A stretch of 64,000 nt of DNA from Bacillus cytotoxicus (GCF_023715645.1 NZ_JAMBOP010000017.1:27633-91632), one strand, 5' to 3'. Positions 1-8,734 are shown, counted from the stretch's first letter. Notes: generated by a model not told the origin, from the letters alone. Translations and numbers: made by a program.

Positions 1-117
1 CGCTTCTTCTCCATCACTTGCCGTTCCAGCCACTTCAAGTTCTGGACGTAAATTTAATAACATCGCTAATCCATCACGAACTAACGACTGATCATCAACA
101 ATCATAATTCGAATCAT
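1..117 (-). CDS. Response regulator, NarL/LuxR family (5' part only)
   Basis: Only the first 39 codons are inside the window; the gene runs off the left edge. The translation begins MIRIMIVDDQSLVRDG, the first beta strand and acidic pocket of a receiver domain. Its ATG overlaps the TGA of the upstream sensor kinase in an ATGA arrangement, so the two are translationally coupled. This is the cognate regulator of that kinase; the DNA-binding domain is not visible. The NarL/LuxR class is inferred from the partner kinase type. Confidence 0.85.
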   Translation of the reverse strand, partial: MIRIMIVDDQSLVRDGLAMLLNLRPELEVAGTASDGEEA

Positions 118-1307
118 ACCGCTCCCCCTATCACCCACGTCTTTTCCCTTAGTGGGAACTCTACGTTTAGTTGAAATCCTTTATCTTTTTCACTTTCAAA
201 CCGAATGATCCCTCCGCGTTCTTCTACCCGCTCTTTCATATTCATGAGCCCAAAACCAGGATTCACTTCATTTACTCCTGCTCCGTCATCAGAAATGGAT
301 ATATGCACCTTTCCTTCCAAACAAGAAAGTTTCATTTCACATGTAGTTGCCTTACCATGACGCTTTGCATTTGTTAACGATTCCTGCATAATACGCAATA
401 TCGTTGGGTGTAATGACAACGGAATAACGGTTGGATCACCACTCAGTTTAAATGTCGTTCTCACATTTGTTGCATTCGAAAATTCACCTAGCATCCGCCT
501 AACATTACCGACTAAATCTCCTGCATTCTCTTCTTCTTTCAAAGTTCGAACAGAGGCTCTCACCTCTTGCAACGATTTTTTCGCTAGCTCATGACATGTT
601 CGCAAAATCGTTTCAGTCTGATCTGATTTCTGTTTCCATAATTCTTCAGCAAGCTGCAATTGAACAAGTAATGCCGTCATATTATGACCTACCGTATCAT
701 GAATTTCACGGGCAATATCATTTCGCTCTTTCACTGCCGTTAATTCTTCTACCTCTTTTGCATATAGCTGCAATTGCTCATGTGCTTCTTGAAGCGCTTC
801 ATGTGATGAAGTTAACTTTTCATACTGTTCATCTACCGTTTGGCGAGCTAATGTTAGTTTTTTAATTAACCCTCCAGAAAGAGCGCTAAATACAACAAAC
901 ATAAATGTAATAGCATTTCCCCAAATATTAATCGTTCCAAAATATTGATATGAATATATTAAAATAGCAAACCAACAGATAAAGAAAAATCCAATAAAAA
1001 AACGGGCTATCACTTTCGATTGAATATTAATAAATAAAGTTATCGCATCTACACCGAACAAAACTAAATACAAATCTACTTTTGGAAATAAGAATCCCAA
1101 TATAGCCGTTACAATCCCATTCGATAACAATATAAAACATATTCGTCGCTCTCCGCTATGTGATGTCATAAGCAAACAATGATTCACAACATAAGTCAAA
1201 CAGGCAGCACCAACAAATAATTGCAAACCTAGTTCCCCATGTGGAATCTGCAGTGCATATATAACACAAATGAGCACAATCGTAAGTAGCCGGGCATATC
1301 CTAGCAT
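114..1307 (-). CDS. Membrane sensor histidine kinase, NarL-partner (HisKA_3) type
   Basis: A 397-residue protein. Roughly residues 5-150 form about six hydrophobic segments with almost no extracellular loop, as in intramembrane-sensing or DesK-like kinases. A short coiled coil follows (about 155-190). The HisKA_3 motif REIHDTVGHNM places the phosphorylated histidine at H203. The C-terminal HATPase_c domain has the N-box region (LTNAKRHGKA) and the G-box FGLMNMKERVEERGG. It would phosphorylate the response regulator with which it overlaps by 4 bp. The signal cannot be deduced. Confidence 0.9.
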   Translation of the reverse strand: MLGYARLLTIVLICVIYALQIPHGELGLQLFVGAACLTYVVNHCLLMTSHSGERRICFILLSNGIVTAILGFLFPKVDLYLVLFGVDAITLFINIQSKVIARFFIGFFFICWFAILIYSYQYFGTINIWGNAITFMFVVFSALSGGLIKKLTLARQTVDEQYEKLTSSHEALQEAHEQLQLYAKEVEELTAVKERNDIAREIHDTVGHNMTALLVQLQLAEELWKQKSDQTETILRTCHELAKKSLQEVRASVRTLKEEENAGDLVGNVRRMLGEFSNATNVRTTFKLSGDPTVIPLSLHPTILRIMQESLTNAKRHGKATTCEMKLSCLEGKVHISISDDGAGVNEVNPGFGLMNMKERVEERGGIIRFESEKDKGFQLNVEFPLREKTWVIGGAV

Positions 1308-1476
1308 ACAGTTTCACCTCGTATTCAAACAAAATATATAGAATCCATATTCTTGCCCTCTTTATCCCCTCCTTTTAAAAATAGGAATGTCGCAACGAAA
1401 TTCCAATATATAGAAAACACAAGCGTTTTATGTTAAAGTGGCATTGTGGCTAATATGTAAAGGAGAATGATACCTT

Positions 1477-1668
1477 ATGAGTCTAAAGCTTAGAAGACCT
1501 TTATTTTTTTTGATTCCCCTATATATCATTCTCGTTTTATTTGATTATAACAATTATAATCAATTCAAATGGATCGAGAATATCATACAGTCATTATTTA
1601 TAGTGGTATTTTATGAATTTCTCATGTGGTTATTTTCTACAAAAAAAGAACCAACCTCTAAACATTAA
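1477..1668 (+). CDS. Small two-helix membrane protein
   Basis: A 63-residue protein preceded by a good ribosome-binding site (AAAGGAG, about 8 nt before the ATG). Residues about 8-24 and 36-54 are hydrophobic helices separated by an Asn/Tyr-rich loop; the C-terminus is Lys-rich. It stands alone, divergent from the kinase, and is followed by a hairpin terminator at 1729-1757. I do not recognise the family. The ribosome-binding site and membrane topology make it likely to be a real gene. Confidence 0.6.
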   Translation: MSLKLRRPLFFLIPLYIILVLFDYNNYNQFKWIENIIQSLFIVVFYEFLMWLFSTKKEPTSKH

Positions 1669-1728
1669 GCAGATTACACATAATACAACAAAAAAGTAAT
1701 AACATATATAAAATACATACACACAATT

Positions 1729-1757
1729 TAAAAAGCTGGCATCCACCAGCTTTTTAG
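1729..1757. terminator. Bidirectional terminator between convergent genes
   Basis: Inverted repeat AAAAAGCTGG / CCAGCTTTTT with a 6-nt loop. It can serve both the 63-residue gene (+) and the ABC-F gene (-), whose stop codon is at 1760. Confidence 0.85.
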
Positions 1758-1759
1758 TT

Positions 1760-3625
1760 CTACATATCTATACTATTCTCTAAATCCTCATATAATTTTG
1801 TTCTTACCAACTCTTTTCGTTCTTTTTCATTATGCAGCTGCTCCAACTCTGCAACATTTTTTGTCTTAGCCATTTGACAATCTAACTCGTATATACTTTG
1901 TTCCACACTCATAAGCTGCTCTTCCAGATTGATAATCCCCTTATTCATAGGTATTTGTTTCGGCACAGGTGCTACCTTTTCCTTTTTCACAACACTTCGC
2001 TGTTCTGTTTCTCTTTTTTCTTGCCACTTTTCACGCGCCCAAGCATAATTCCCCGCAAATCCATACACGGTTTGATTATCCATCCAATACGTTTTCGCAA
2101 ACAATTTATTTAAGAAATAACGATCATGTGATACAGCTAAAATCGTTCCATTATACTGTTCAAGTGCTTCTTCCAATACTTCTCTTGATTCAATATCAAG
2201 GTGATTTGTCGGTTCATCAAGTACAAGAAAATTAATATCTTGATACATGAGCTGCGCCAATCGTAAACGCATTCGTTCGCCTCCGCTTAGTTGATTCACC
2301 TTTTTAAATACAGCTGGTCCGTAGAATAGAAAGCGGGCAAGTATATGACGTGCTTCGCCTTCTGTTACTGCTACCTGCTCTCGAAACATTTCCAATACTG
2401 TTTGTTTACTGTTCACTTGCACATGTTGAGACAAATAGCCAAGCTTTACTCCGCTACCAATGCGAATTTCACCTATATCTGGACCCATTTCTTGCAATAA
2501 TAATTTCAATAACGTTGTCTTCCCTGTACCGTTCCGTCCCACAATTGCAACGCGCTCTTGAAAACGAACATGTAATTCTACATTTTGAAATAAAACACGA
2601 TCAGCAAAATTCTTCCCCACTTCTTTCATGATCACAACGTCTTTCCCGCTTCGTTCTTGTCCTTCAAACTGAAGACCTATTTGCTTATGCTCTAAAACAG
2701 GTTTCTTCAACTTTTCCATTCGCTCTAGAGCGCGCTCCATATTACGAGCACGTTTATGCAATCCCTCGTTTGGCGGATTTGCTTGATTGGCCCATTCTCT
2801 AAGCCTTTTAATAGCTTCCTTCATTTTCTTTATTTTCTTTTGCTGCTCTTGATATGCTTGAAACTCTTGCAATAGCCTTTCTTCTTTCTCCTTTACAAAC
2901 TGTGAATAGTTCGTATGGTATACGTGTAATTCCCCATCCTCTAAATCAAAAATCTTCGTTACGACTTCATCTAAGAAATAACGATCATGCGAAATCACAA
3001 CGACCGTCCCGTCATATTCCTTTAAAAATTGCTCAAGCCATTCCACTGCGAATAAATCTAAATGGTTTGTCGGTTCGTCTAGAAGCAATAAATCCGGCTT
3101 TTTAAGGAGCATATATGCAAGACTCACTTTCGTCTGTTCACCGCCGCTTAGCTCAATAAAATCACGTGAAAATAATTCCGTCACCTGCAGCCCATTGGCC
3201 ACTTTCATCATATTTGCCTCTATTTCATAACCACCTAAAAACGAAAACTGCTCTTGTATTTCTCCGTATTCCGCCATCACTTTTTCTGTAACGCTTATAG
3301 CCATCTTTTCTTCAAGTTCCCGCATCTTTCTTTCTAATGCTTGCTCTTTCGCAAATGCAGAACGCAATACATCATATACAGTCATTCCTTCCGTAAACTT
3401 CGGAATTTGGGCAATATGACCAACACGCGTACCTTTCCTCATATGGATTGCACCGCCATCCACATGTTCATTTCCCGTTAACAGTTGAAAAATTGTTGTT
3501 TTCCCACTACCATTTCGACCAACTAAACCAATACGTTCGCGTTCTTTTATTTCAAACGATATATTTTCAAATATAATATTTCCACCAAACGTCTTCGCTA
3601 TATTATTTACACTACAAATCATCAT
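1760..3625 (-). CDS. ABC-F family ATPase (ribosome-associated, possibly antibiotic-protecting)
   Basis: A 621-residue soluble protein with two fused ABC ATPase domains and no membrane segments. Each domain has a Walker A (GRNGSGKTT, GRNGTGKTT), a signature (LSGGEQ, LSGGER) and a Walker B (LLLLDEPTNHLD, FLVLDEPTNHLD). A basic inter-domain linker (about 245-320) and a C-terminal coiled coil complete an ABC-F layout. I chose the ATG at 3625 because AAAGGAG lies about 10 nt upstream; a longer in-frame start at 3688 would run through the attenuator hairpin. A leader ORF and two hairpins upstream (3649-3892) suggest induction by stalled ribosomes, as known for resistance ABC-F genes. Whether it protects against an antibiotic is inferred, not shown. 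Confidence 0.88.
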   Translation of the reverse strand: MMICSVNNIAKTFGGNIIFENISFEIKERERIGLVGRNGSGKTTIFQLLTGNEHVDGGAIHMRKGTRVGHIAQIPKFTEGMTVYDVLRSAFAKEQALERKMRELEEKMAISVTEKVMAEYGEIQEQFSFLGGYEIEANMMKVANGLQVTELFSRDFIELSGGEQTKVSLAYMLLKKPDLLLLDEPTNHLDLFAVEWLEQFLKEYDGTVVVISHDRYFLDEVVTKIFDLEDGELHVYHTNYSQFVKEKEERLLQEFQAYQEQQKKIKKMKEAIKRLREWANQANPPNEGLHKRARNMERALERMEKLKKPVLEHKQIGLQFEGQERSGKDVVIMKEVGKNFADRVLFQNVELHVRFQERVAIVGRNGTGKTTLLKLLLQEMGPDIGEIRIGSGVKLGYLSQHVQVNSKQTVLEMFREQVAVTEGEARHILARFLFYGPAVFKKVNQLSGGERMRLRLAQLMYQDINFLVLDEPTNHLDIESREVLEEALEQYNGTILAVSHDRYFLNKLFAKTYWMDNQTVYGFAGNYAWAREKWQEKRETEQRSVVKKEKVAPVPKQIPMNKGIINLEEQLMSVEQSIYELDCQMAKTKNVAELEQLHNEKERKELVRTKLYEDLENSIDM

Positions 3626-3648
3626 CTTTTCCGTACTCCTTTCAACGT

Positions 3649-3725
3649 AAAAAAGCCATGAGTAAAGAACCTTACCCACGGCTTTCATTTCAAAATAGAA
3701 AAGGGAACCAACATAGCTCCCTTTT
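3649..3725 (-). promoter_or_regulatory. Attenuator hairpins upstream of the ABC-F gene
   Basis: Read on the minus strand there are two successive stem-loops between the leader ORF and the ABC-F ribosome-binding site. The first (3699-3725) pairs AAAAGGGAGC with GGTTCCCTTTT. The second (3649-3685) pairs AAAGCCGTGGGTAAG with CTTTACTCATGGCTTT and runs into TTTTTT, so it can act as an intrinsic terminator. An intrinsic terminator lying between a leader peptide and its gene is the expected layout for transcription attenuation. Confidence 0.75.
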
Positions 3726-3757
3726 CACACGTTTCTATAAAATGGGTGAAGAGACTT

Positions 3758-3892
3758 CTATCGTTCAATAGTCATTATGAAATTGCTAAAAAAGGGCATA
3801 CGTATCCCGTTAGCAACTACACGATGAAAAATTGCACGACAAATGTAGATAAAATCTAAAAATTGCGTGCGCATAACTATAGAACGATTCAT
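3758..3892 (-). CDS. Leader peptide of the ABC-F gene
   Basis: A 44-residue ORF starting MNRSIVMRTQFLDFIYIC, with an AGAGGTG ribosome-binding site 6 nt before its ATG. It lies upstream of the attenuator hairpins and the ABC-F gene, on the same strand. The region around its start (GGTGAAGGAGA and ATCGTTC) is complementary to its end and just beyond (GAACGAT and TCTCTTCACC), so its initiation site can be sequestered in a long stem. The likely role is a sensor ORF on which an antibiotic-stalled ribosome changes RNA folding. No homologue is recognised. Confidence 0.6.
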   Translation of the reverse strand: MNRSIVMRTQFLDFIYICRAIFHRVVANGIRMPFFSNFIMTIER

Positions 3893-4046
3893 CTCCTTCA
3901 CCTCTTTCGTACGGAATTTTATACTTACCTTTTCATTATACTCTCCTAAAACACGTTTGGATAGTCATTTTTCTGAAAATAATGTAAATAGACACATTCA
4001 TACATAGAAGACAGCTGTGGTTCAAAATTAAAAGGAGGAATCGAAC

Positions 4047-4124
4047 GTGATTGATATTGTAAAAACCGTTATTCACATTTTAGTTGACGCAAAACCAATC
4101 GTTGATGAAATTAATAATTTATGA
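4047..4124 (+). CDS. 25-residue amphipathic peptide (candidate)
   Basis: A GTG-started ORF of 25 codons preceded by AAAAGGAGGAA, a near-perfect ribosome-binding site at good spacing. The peptide begins MIDIVKTVIHILVDAKP and alternates hydrophobic and charged residues like an amphipathic helix, reminiscent of delta-lysin or PSM-type peptides. It is followed closely by the 4148-4180 terminator. No family is recognised; the strong ribosome-binding site and isolated position are the evidence. Confidence 0.5.
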   Translation: MIDIVKTVIHILVDAKPIVDEINNL

Positions 4125-4147
4125 AAAGAAAACGAAAATAGCAAAAC

Positions 4148-4180
4148 GAGATACCCTAAATTAGGCAGGGTATCTCGTCT
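4148..4180. terminator. Bidirectional terminator
   Basis: GAGATACCCT / AGGGTATCTC stem with T-runs. It ends the ABC exporter transcript (-) and would also stop the 25-residue peptide transcript (+). Confidence 0.8.
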
Positions 4181-5910
4181 TTGTTTTGCTCTATCGTAAA
4201 TTGCTGTTGTACAATTTTTTTATAATATGTATGATTGTCCATCAGTTCTTCATGTGTACCTACACCTGTAACACGCCCATCCTCTAATACAAGAATTTGG
4301 TCTGCTTGTAAGATTGTCGATAAGCGGTGCGCAATGACAAGCGTCGTCTTATTTAACGATACATTCTCCAAAGCTTCTTGTATTTTTGCTTCTGACTCTG
4401 AATCTAAGCTAGCCGTTGCTTCATCTAGTAATAAAAATTCAGCGCCTCGTAACAATGCACGTGCAATCGCAATTCGCTGCCTCTGTCCACCAGATAGTTG
4501 GTTTCCTCGTTCTCCAACTTCTGTATCATATCCCTTCGGAAATTGCATAATAAACTCATGAGCATTCGCTAACTTTGCTGCCTCCACAATTTCTTCATTC
4601 GTGACAGAATGATTCACACCATACTTAATATTTTCTTTAATCGTTCCAGATAAAATTGGCGATGACTGCGCTACATAACTAAAATGGTTACGCCAGTCAT
4701 AAATGTTACTCTTCCGATACGAAATTCCATTTAATAAAATATCACCTGCACTTGGTTCATAAAACCGTTCCATAAGCGAAAAGATCGTGCTTTTCCCCGA
4801 ACCGCTTGGACCAACTAAAGCAGTCATCGAGCCTTTTGTAACTGCAAACGAAATGTTTTTTAGCAATGGATCCCGCTGATTATAACTAAAACTTACTTGT
4901 TCAAACTTTAAGCATTCTGGTCCTTCTAAAATTTTCTCCGTCTGAACAACTAGCTCTTCTTCTTCCTCTAAAATTTGAAATAAGCGGCGCGTAGAACCTT
5001 TCGCCTCTTGCAAGCTCGTCACAAACTGATTCATTTCTATAAAGGGAACTAATATTTGAAATAAATACAAGATAAATGCAACCAGTTCACCAGAGGAGAT
5101 CAATCCTTGGTCAACACGCCAAACACCAAATCCGACGACTCCCATTAAAATAACTAACGTGCATCCTCCAAGAATTGGGCTTAAAATCGATCTAATCTTT
5201 GCCCGTTTCATCCCGTACTGAAATAGCATTTGAAACTGCTCTTTCCCGCGTTCATATTCAACTACTTCTGTATTGTACGATTTAATTAATTTTATTTCCC
5301 CGAGCGTTTGTGATAAAAATGCTGTCAACTCTGACATTTGCTTTTGCTCTTGATCAGATAAGTCATTAATCTTTTTCCCAAGTGGCAGAACAACAAACAA
5401 TGTAATTGGAACTGCTAATAACAACACAAGTGTCATTGAAACATCAAGCATAAACAAAATCCCAATCGATACGACAATTGATAATATGTTTGTCAGCAGC
5501 TGTATAATATCATCAGAAATTAACCTCATTAATATAGTTGTATCATTCGTAACCCGGCTCACCATTTCACCAGAACGATTTTTATCATAATAAGAAACCG
5601 GCAACTTTAATAACTTCACCCATACCTTCTCACGAATTGTTCGAATAATTCCTTCTCCAACTCGCGATAAAACATATAGAGAAATCGCCGAACTCGAAAA
5701 CTCAAGCAACAATAGTACAACGATTGTTGCTAACACAGAAAATGAAAGTCCTTTCGAAAAGCTCTCCATTAAATTTTTAATGAACAGCGGAATACATAAC
5801 CCAGCAATCGTTGAGAAAATGGAAAAAATTAATCCAGTCATAAACAACTTCTTAGAAGGATTGGCAATCCTCCATATCTCTCGAAACGATACATTTCTTT
5901 CTTCTTCCAT
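4156..5910 (-). CDS. ABC exporter, fused permease-ATPase, BmrA-like multidrug type
   Basis: A 584-residue half-transporter. The N-terminal ~320 residues form a six-helix type I exporter membrane domain. The C-terminal nucleotide-binding domain carries Walker A GPSGSGKST, signature LSGGQRQRIAIARALL, Walker B FLLLDEATASLD and the H-loop IAHRLST. It resembles Bacillus subtilis BmrA in length and in many positions (for example KLPVSYYDKNRSGEMVSR and ALVAFILYLFQI). It would act as a homodimer extruding hydrophobic drugs or lipids, but the substrate is unknown. It is a single gene with its own terminator and no adjacent regulator. Confidence 0.88.
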   Translation of the reverse strand: MEEERNVSFREIWRIANPSKKLFMTGLIFSIFSTIAGLCIPLFIKNLMESFSKGLSFSVLATIVVLLLLEFSSSAISLYVLSRVGEGIIRTIREKVWVKLLKLPVSYYDKNRSGEMVSRVTNDTTILMRLISDDIIQLLTNILSIVVSIGILFMLDVSMTLVLLLAVPITLFVVLPLGKKINDLSDQEQKQMSELTAFLSQTLGEIKLIKSYNTEVVEYERGKEQFQMLFQYGMKRAKIRSILSPILGGCTLVILMGVVGFGVWRVDQGLISSGELVAFILYLFQILVPFIEMNQFVTSLQEAKGSTRRLFQILEEEEELVVQTEKILEGPECLKFEQVSFSYNQRDPLLKNISFAVTKGSMTALVGPSGSGKSTIFSLMERFYEPSAGDILLNGISYRKSNIYDWRNHFSYVAQSSPILSGTIKENIKYGVNHSVTNEEIVEAAKLANAHEFIMQFPKGYDTEVGERGNQLSGGQRQRIAIARALLRGAEFLLLDEATASLDSESEAKIQEALENVSLNKTTLVIAHRLSTILQADQILVLEDGRVTGVGTHEELMDNHTYYKKIVQQQFTIEQNKDEIPCLI

Positions 5911-6015
5911 ACGATAACTCCCTCTTCTAATTTCTCCCTAATTCCACTATAAAGGATTTAATATGACTTTTCACGAATATATACAAGTTGGAATATGACA
6001 AATAGGGGGAGAAAT

Positions 6016-6783
6016 ATGGAGACACAACAACAACTATACTTTTCAAACCAGATTGGACAACAAAAACCAAACAGTATGCAAAATAAAGAAACAGCTTGCC
6101 CATTTTGCGATCAAACAAAACTAAGCGATATTTTAGAAACAGATGAAACAATCATTTGGCTAAAAAATAAATATCCAACATTACAAAACACATTACAAAC
6201 AGTCATTATCGAAACTGATAACTGTCACGATCATATTGCAACCTATACACAAGAGCATATGCGAAAGCTTATCCGCTTTTCAGTTGGGCACTGGTTATCA
6301 TTAGAAGCAAGCGGAAAATTCCAATCTGTTATTTTATATAAAAACCATGGACCTCTATCAGGAGGAACGATCCACCATGCTCATATGCAAATTATTGGTA
6401 TGGAGCATGTCGACTATCGACAAAATGTAAGAATAGAACACTTCAAAGGAATTGTTGTAAGCAAAGAACACGGAATCGAACTGAATATTTCTACCCAGCC
6501 AATTATCGGTTTTACAGAGTTTAACATTATAATAGAAAATACAAATCAAATTGATTTGATGGCTGATTGTATTCAAAAAACAGTACGCTACGTATTACAC
6601 GATTTTCATAAACGTTGTAATAGTTATAACATGTTCTTTTATAGCTTCGCTGGAAACATTATATGTAAAATTGTTCCACGGTTTGTCGTTTCGCCACTAT
6701 ATGTTGGCTATAACATCCCGCAAGTTTCTATACAATTACAAGCAGTAAAAGAACAACTAGATACATATTTTACAGAAAAATAG
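6016..6783 (+). CDS. DUF4931 (HIT-like / GalT-fold) protein
   Basis: 255 residues from the ATG at 6016, preceded by AGGGGGAGAAAT. An upstream in-frame start at 5995 lacks a ribosome-binding site. A CPFCDQ zinc-type pair occurs near the N-terminus, and HHAHMQIIGME is an H-x-H-x-Q histidine motif like that of galactose-1-phosphate uridylyltransferases and HIT proteins. GHWLSLEASGKFQSVILYKNHGPLSGG precedes it. A nucleotidyl transferase or hydrolase is plausible, but the substrate is unknown. Divergent from the exporter; convergent with the transglycosylase-like gene across a shared terminator. Confidence 0.7.
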   Translation: METQQQLYFSNQIGQQKPNSMQNKETACPFCDQTKLSDILETDETIIWLKNKYPTLQNTLQTVIIETDNCHDHIATYTQEHMRKLIRFSVGHWLSLEASGKFQSVILYKNHGPLSGGTIHHAHMQIIGMEHVDYRQNVRIEHFKGIVVSKEHGIELNISTQPIIGFTEFNIIIENTNQIDLMADCIQKTVRYVLHDFHKRCNSYNMFFYSFAGNIICKIVPRFVVSPLYVGYNIPQVSIQLQAVKEQLDTYFTEK

Positions 6784-6812
6784 AGTAGGTCATCACAGAG
6801 CCTACTCTTTCA
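6781..6812. terminator. Bidirectional terminator
   Basis: AGAGTAGG / CCTACTCT inverted repeat directly at the 3' ends of the convergent DUF4931 and transglycosylase genes. Confidence 0.75.
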
Positions 6813-7335
6813 CAACACCTTTATTTTTATAGTACACATTCTCTAGTCCAATATTATATTTCATATTTTTATCAGTCCACTCTGTTCCAAGAGTACCCGG
6901 CCAGCCGGATGTATTCGCTACATATTTCAATAACTCAAGCTCCGTTAATCCTTTTTCCATACCTCTTTTATATCCTTTTGCCAAATGTGGCATAGCAATT
7001 TCAGCATTTTTACGCGGATCTTTTAACTCCTCATCTGTTACATTCTCAGGAGCAAGTCCACCACCGCGATGTAATTGAAACAACCCAAATGATGTTCCAT
7101 GATCTCCAACAGCTTTTGGATTGAAACGACTCTCATGCTCGGCAATTGTAAGAGGTATCCACTCTGGAAGACTATATTTCTTAGCCTCTTCGCTAATAAT
7201 TTGTTTCATCTGTTTCGCTTCTTCTGAATCAACATAACTCATTTGATTTACAGGTTTCCCTGCACCCTCTGATTCGCCGCGAAAAAACATATATACTCCA
7301 AAAACTACTAAGAATCCTACAAAAAATTTCTTCAT
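6802..7335 (-). CDS. Secreted SLT-domain lytic transglycosylase-like protein
   Basis: 177 residues from the ATG at 7335 (AGAGGGAATATAC just upstream); a longer frame to 7482 has no supporting ribosome-binding site. Residues 1-18 are a signal or anchor sequence. The soluble-lytic-transglycosylase domain spans about 43-170, with the catalytic Glu in AEHESRFNP (E68) and the GLFQLHRGG motif. It should cleave peptidoglycan glycan strands outside the membrane. There is no cell-wall-binding repeat, so it is probably membrane-anchored. Single gene. Confidence 0.8.
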   Translation of the reverse strand: MKKFFVGFLVVFGVYMFFRGESEGAGKPVNQMSYVDSEEAKQMKQIISEEAKKYSLPEWIPLTIAEHESRFNPKAVGDHGTSFGLFQLHRGGGLAPENVTDEELKDPRKNAEIAMPHLAKGYKRGMEKGLTELELLKYVANTSGWPGTLGTEWTDKNMKYNIGLENVYYKNKGVVKE

Positions 7336-7539
7336 GTATATTCCCTCTTTTTCCGCTGAAATTTGTCCCCTTTCAGCCTTACATATATACAACTCAACTG
7401 CTTCACTATCTATCATACCAAGGATATACAATACCGACATCCTTCTTAAGTCTGATTTTGCGATGCAGAAACTACGAAACAAATATAAAAATATAACATT
7501 TCTCTATCAATCATTGAAACTAGCTTAAATAATCTTCTA

Positions 7540-7630
7540 TATAAACCGCTTCTATGCAGAATACACCATGTCCTCACTTGCTCGTGGCAGACGCTCTCAA
7601 CCACCCATAAAAGAAAAAGGGTTTATATCC
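7540..7630 (+). repeat. Interspersed repeat copy a (degenerate)
   Basis: Decayed, internally rearranged copy of the family best seen at 10931-11130. It keeps ACCGCTTCTATGCA, CTCGTGGCAG, ACGCTCTC and the end GAAAAAGGGTTTAT, but has lost the left half. The rest of 7336-7647 shows no gene. Confidence 0.6.
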
Positions 7631-7647
7631 TCTTATAACTTATAAAT

Positions 7648-8406
7648 TTATAAGTTATAAAATTGAACTGTATTTTTATAGATAGTTTCCGTTGCCTCTT
7701 CAAGTGCTAGCCCTTTTATTTCACTCACACTTTTTAACACTTGCAAAATCATATTAGGATGCGTCATTTCATCAGTAAATTTCCACGGTCCATCCGTCTC
7801 TACCATAAGCTGTGATAACGGATAAAAAGCAGCAATATCTTTAATTTTGTCTTTATATACAATGTCAGGGGTAATCGAAATATAATACCCATTTTGGATC
7901 ATTCTCTCCATCGTTCGTTGACTTCCCTTAAACCAATGAAAATGAGCATGTCGTATTCGGTAAGTTTCAAGTAAATCACAAACAACATCTGCATCATCAT
8001 ATACAGCATGTAATATAATTGGTAAATTATATTTCCGAGCCAAATATACAAATCTTTCTAGCATTTCAATATATGGATCCAGCAACAACGCCTTATTTTC
8101 TTGGCGTAAATAATAAGGCAAACCCACTTCCCCAATCGCCGCAATACGATGTGCCTCTTTTTCAATTAATTCGCAAATTCTTTCACATTGCTTGAAATCA
8201 ACGTCTTGCTCAGGATGATACCCAAGAGCCGGATATATAAACGAGTAGCTCTTCGCCAACTCCAATGTTTGCTGACAAGAATGCTCATTCATCGACACAG
8301 CCATCAATGCTGCTATTTCTTTCGTCTTTTGTATATCTTCAATTAACTGTAATTGCTCTTCCTTTTTATATTGATCCAAATGTATATGACTATCAATCCA
8401 TTTCAT
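7648..8406 (-). CDS. TatD family metal-dependent hydrolase
   Basis: 252 residues from the ATG at 8406, chosen because AGAGGTGG lies 6 nt upstream; a GTG at 8415 overlaps that site. Amidohydrolase-fold metal ligands are visible: DSHIHLDQ near the start, Glu in AIGEVGLPYY, His in LHAVYD, His in HFHWFKGS and Asp in VETDGPW. TatD proteins are DNases or deacylases of uncertain cellular role. It stands alone between two copies of the interspersed repeat. An inverted repeat ACTTATAAATTTATAAGT lies at its 3' end. Confidence 0.85.
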   Translation of the reverse strand: MKWIDSHIHLDQYKKEEQLQLIEDIQKTKEIAALMAVSMNEHSCQQTLELAKSYSFIYPALGYHPEQDVDFKQCERICELIEKEAHRIAAIGEVGLPYYLRQENKALLLDPYIEMLERFVYLARKYNLPIILHAVYDDADVVCDLLETYRIRHAHFHWFKGSQRTMERMIQNGYYISITPDIVYKDKIKDIAAFYPLSQLMVETDGPWKFTDEMTHPNMILQVLKSVSEIKGLALEEATETIYKNTVQFYNL

Positions 8407-8430
8407 TTCTACCACCTCTTTCTGGCATTG

Positions 8431-8541
8431 TATATATATCCTTTTTCATTTTCCAACATATAATTCGCTACGATACCCGGCCAGATGCTCTTGCCCACCT
8501 ATAAAAAGGGGTTTTATGTCATCAACTTGTACTTATATAGT
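8431..8541 (+). repeat. Interspersed repeat copy b (internally deleted)
   Basis: Left end (TATATATCC then TTTTCCAACA) joined directly to the right half (CCCGGCCAGATGCTCTTGCCCACC, then GGGGTTTTATGTC). About 80 bp of the middle are missing compared with full copies. Confidence 0.65.
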
Positions 8542-8572
8542 ACAACTTCCCAAAATGTATATGAAATTAAAA

Positions 8573-8596
8573 AACAAGAAGGCGAGCCTTCTTGTT
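8573..8596 (-). terminator. Terminator of the 37-residue gene
   Basis: Near-perfect inverted repeat AACAAGAAGGC / GCCTTCTTGTT located just past the stop codon of the small minus-strand gene. Confidence 0.65.
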
Positions 8597-8603
8597 CATT
8601 TAT

Positions 8604-8717
8604 TTATAAAACAATAAAGTTTGTAATTACATCAAAAATCCCAATACATACAATCGCAACGCCAAAGTAGCTAAAACACTCTACTAATGGAAACTTAACT
8701 ACTTCTTCTTTTTGCAT
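8604..8717 (-). CDS. 37-residue single-helix membrane protein
   Basis: The ORF starts MQKEEVVKFPLVECF, with AGGTGAG 1 nt... 5 nt region upstream giving an acceptable ribosome-binding site, and ends IVCIGIFDVITNFIVL. A single transmembrane helix spans about residues 16-37. A hairpin (AACAAGAAGGC / GCCTTCTTGTT, 8573-8596) follows as terminator. Upstream, beyond an inserted repeat copy, lies the minus-strand promoter at 8964-9028, which belongs to a family shared with two other small-protein genes (10099 and 11389). Function unknown. Confidence 0.65.
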   Translation of the reverse strand: MQKEEVVKFPLVECFSYFGVAIVCIGIFDVITNFIVL

Positions 8718-8734
8718 CTCACCTGTCTCCCTTC

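Noticed and set aside
5927-6151. 74-residue minus-strand hydrophobic frame upstream of the BmrA-like gene
   Set aside because: Antisense to the start of the DUF4931 gene and without a ribosome-binding site; hydrophobic only because of AT-rich antisense sequence.
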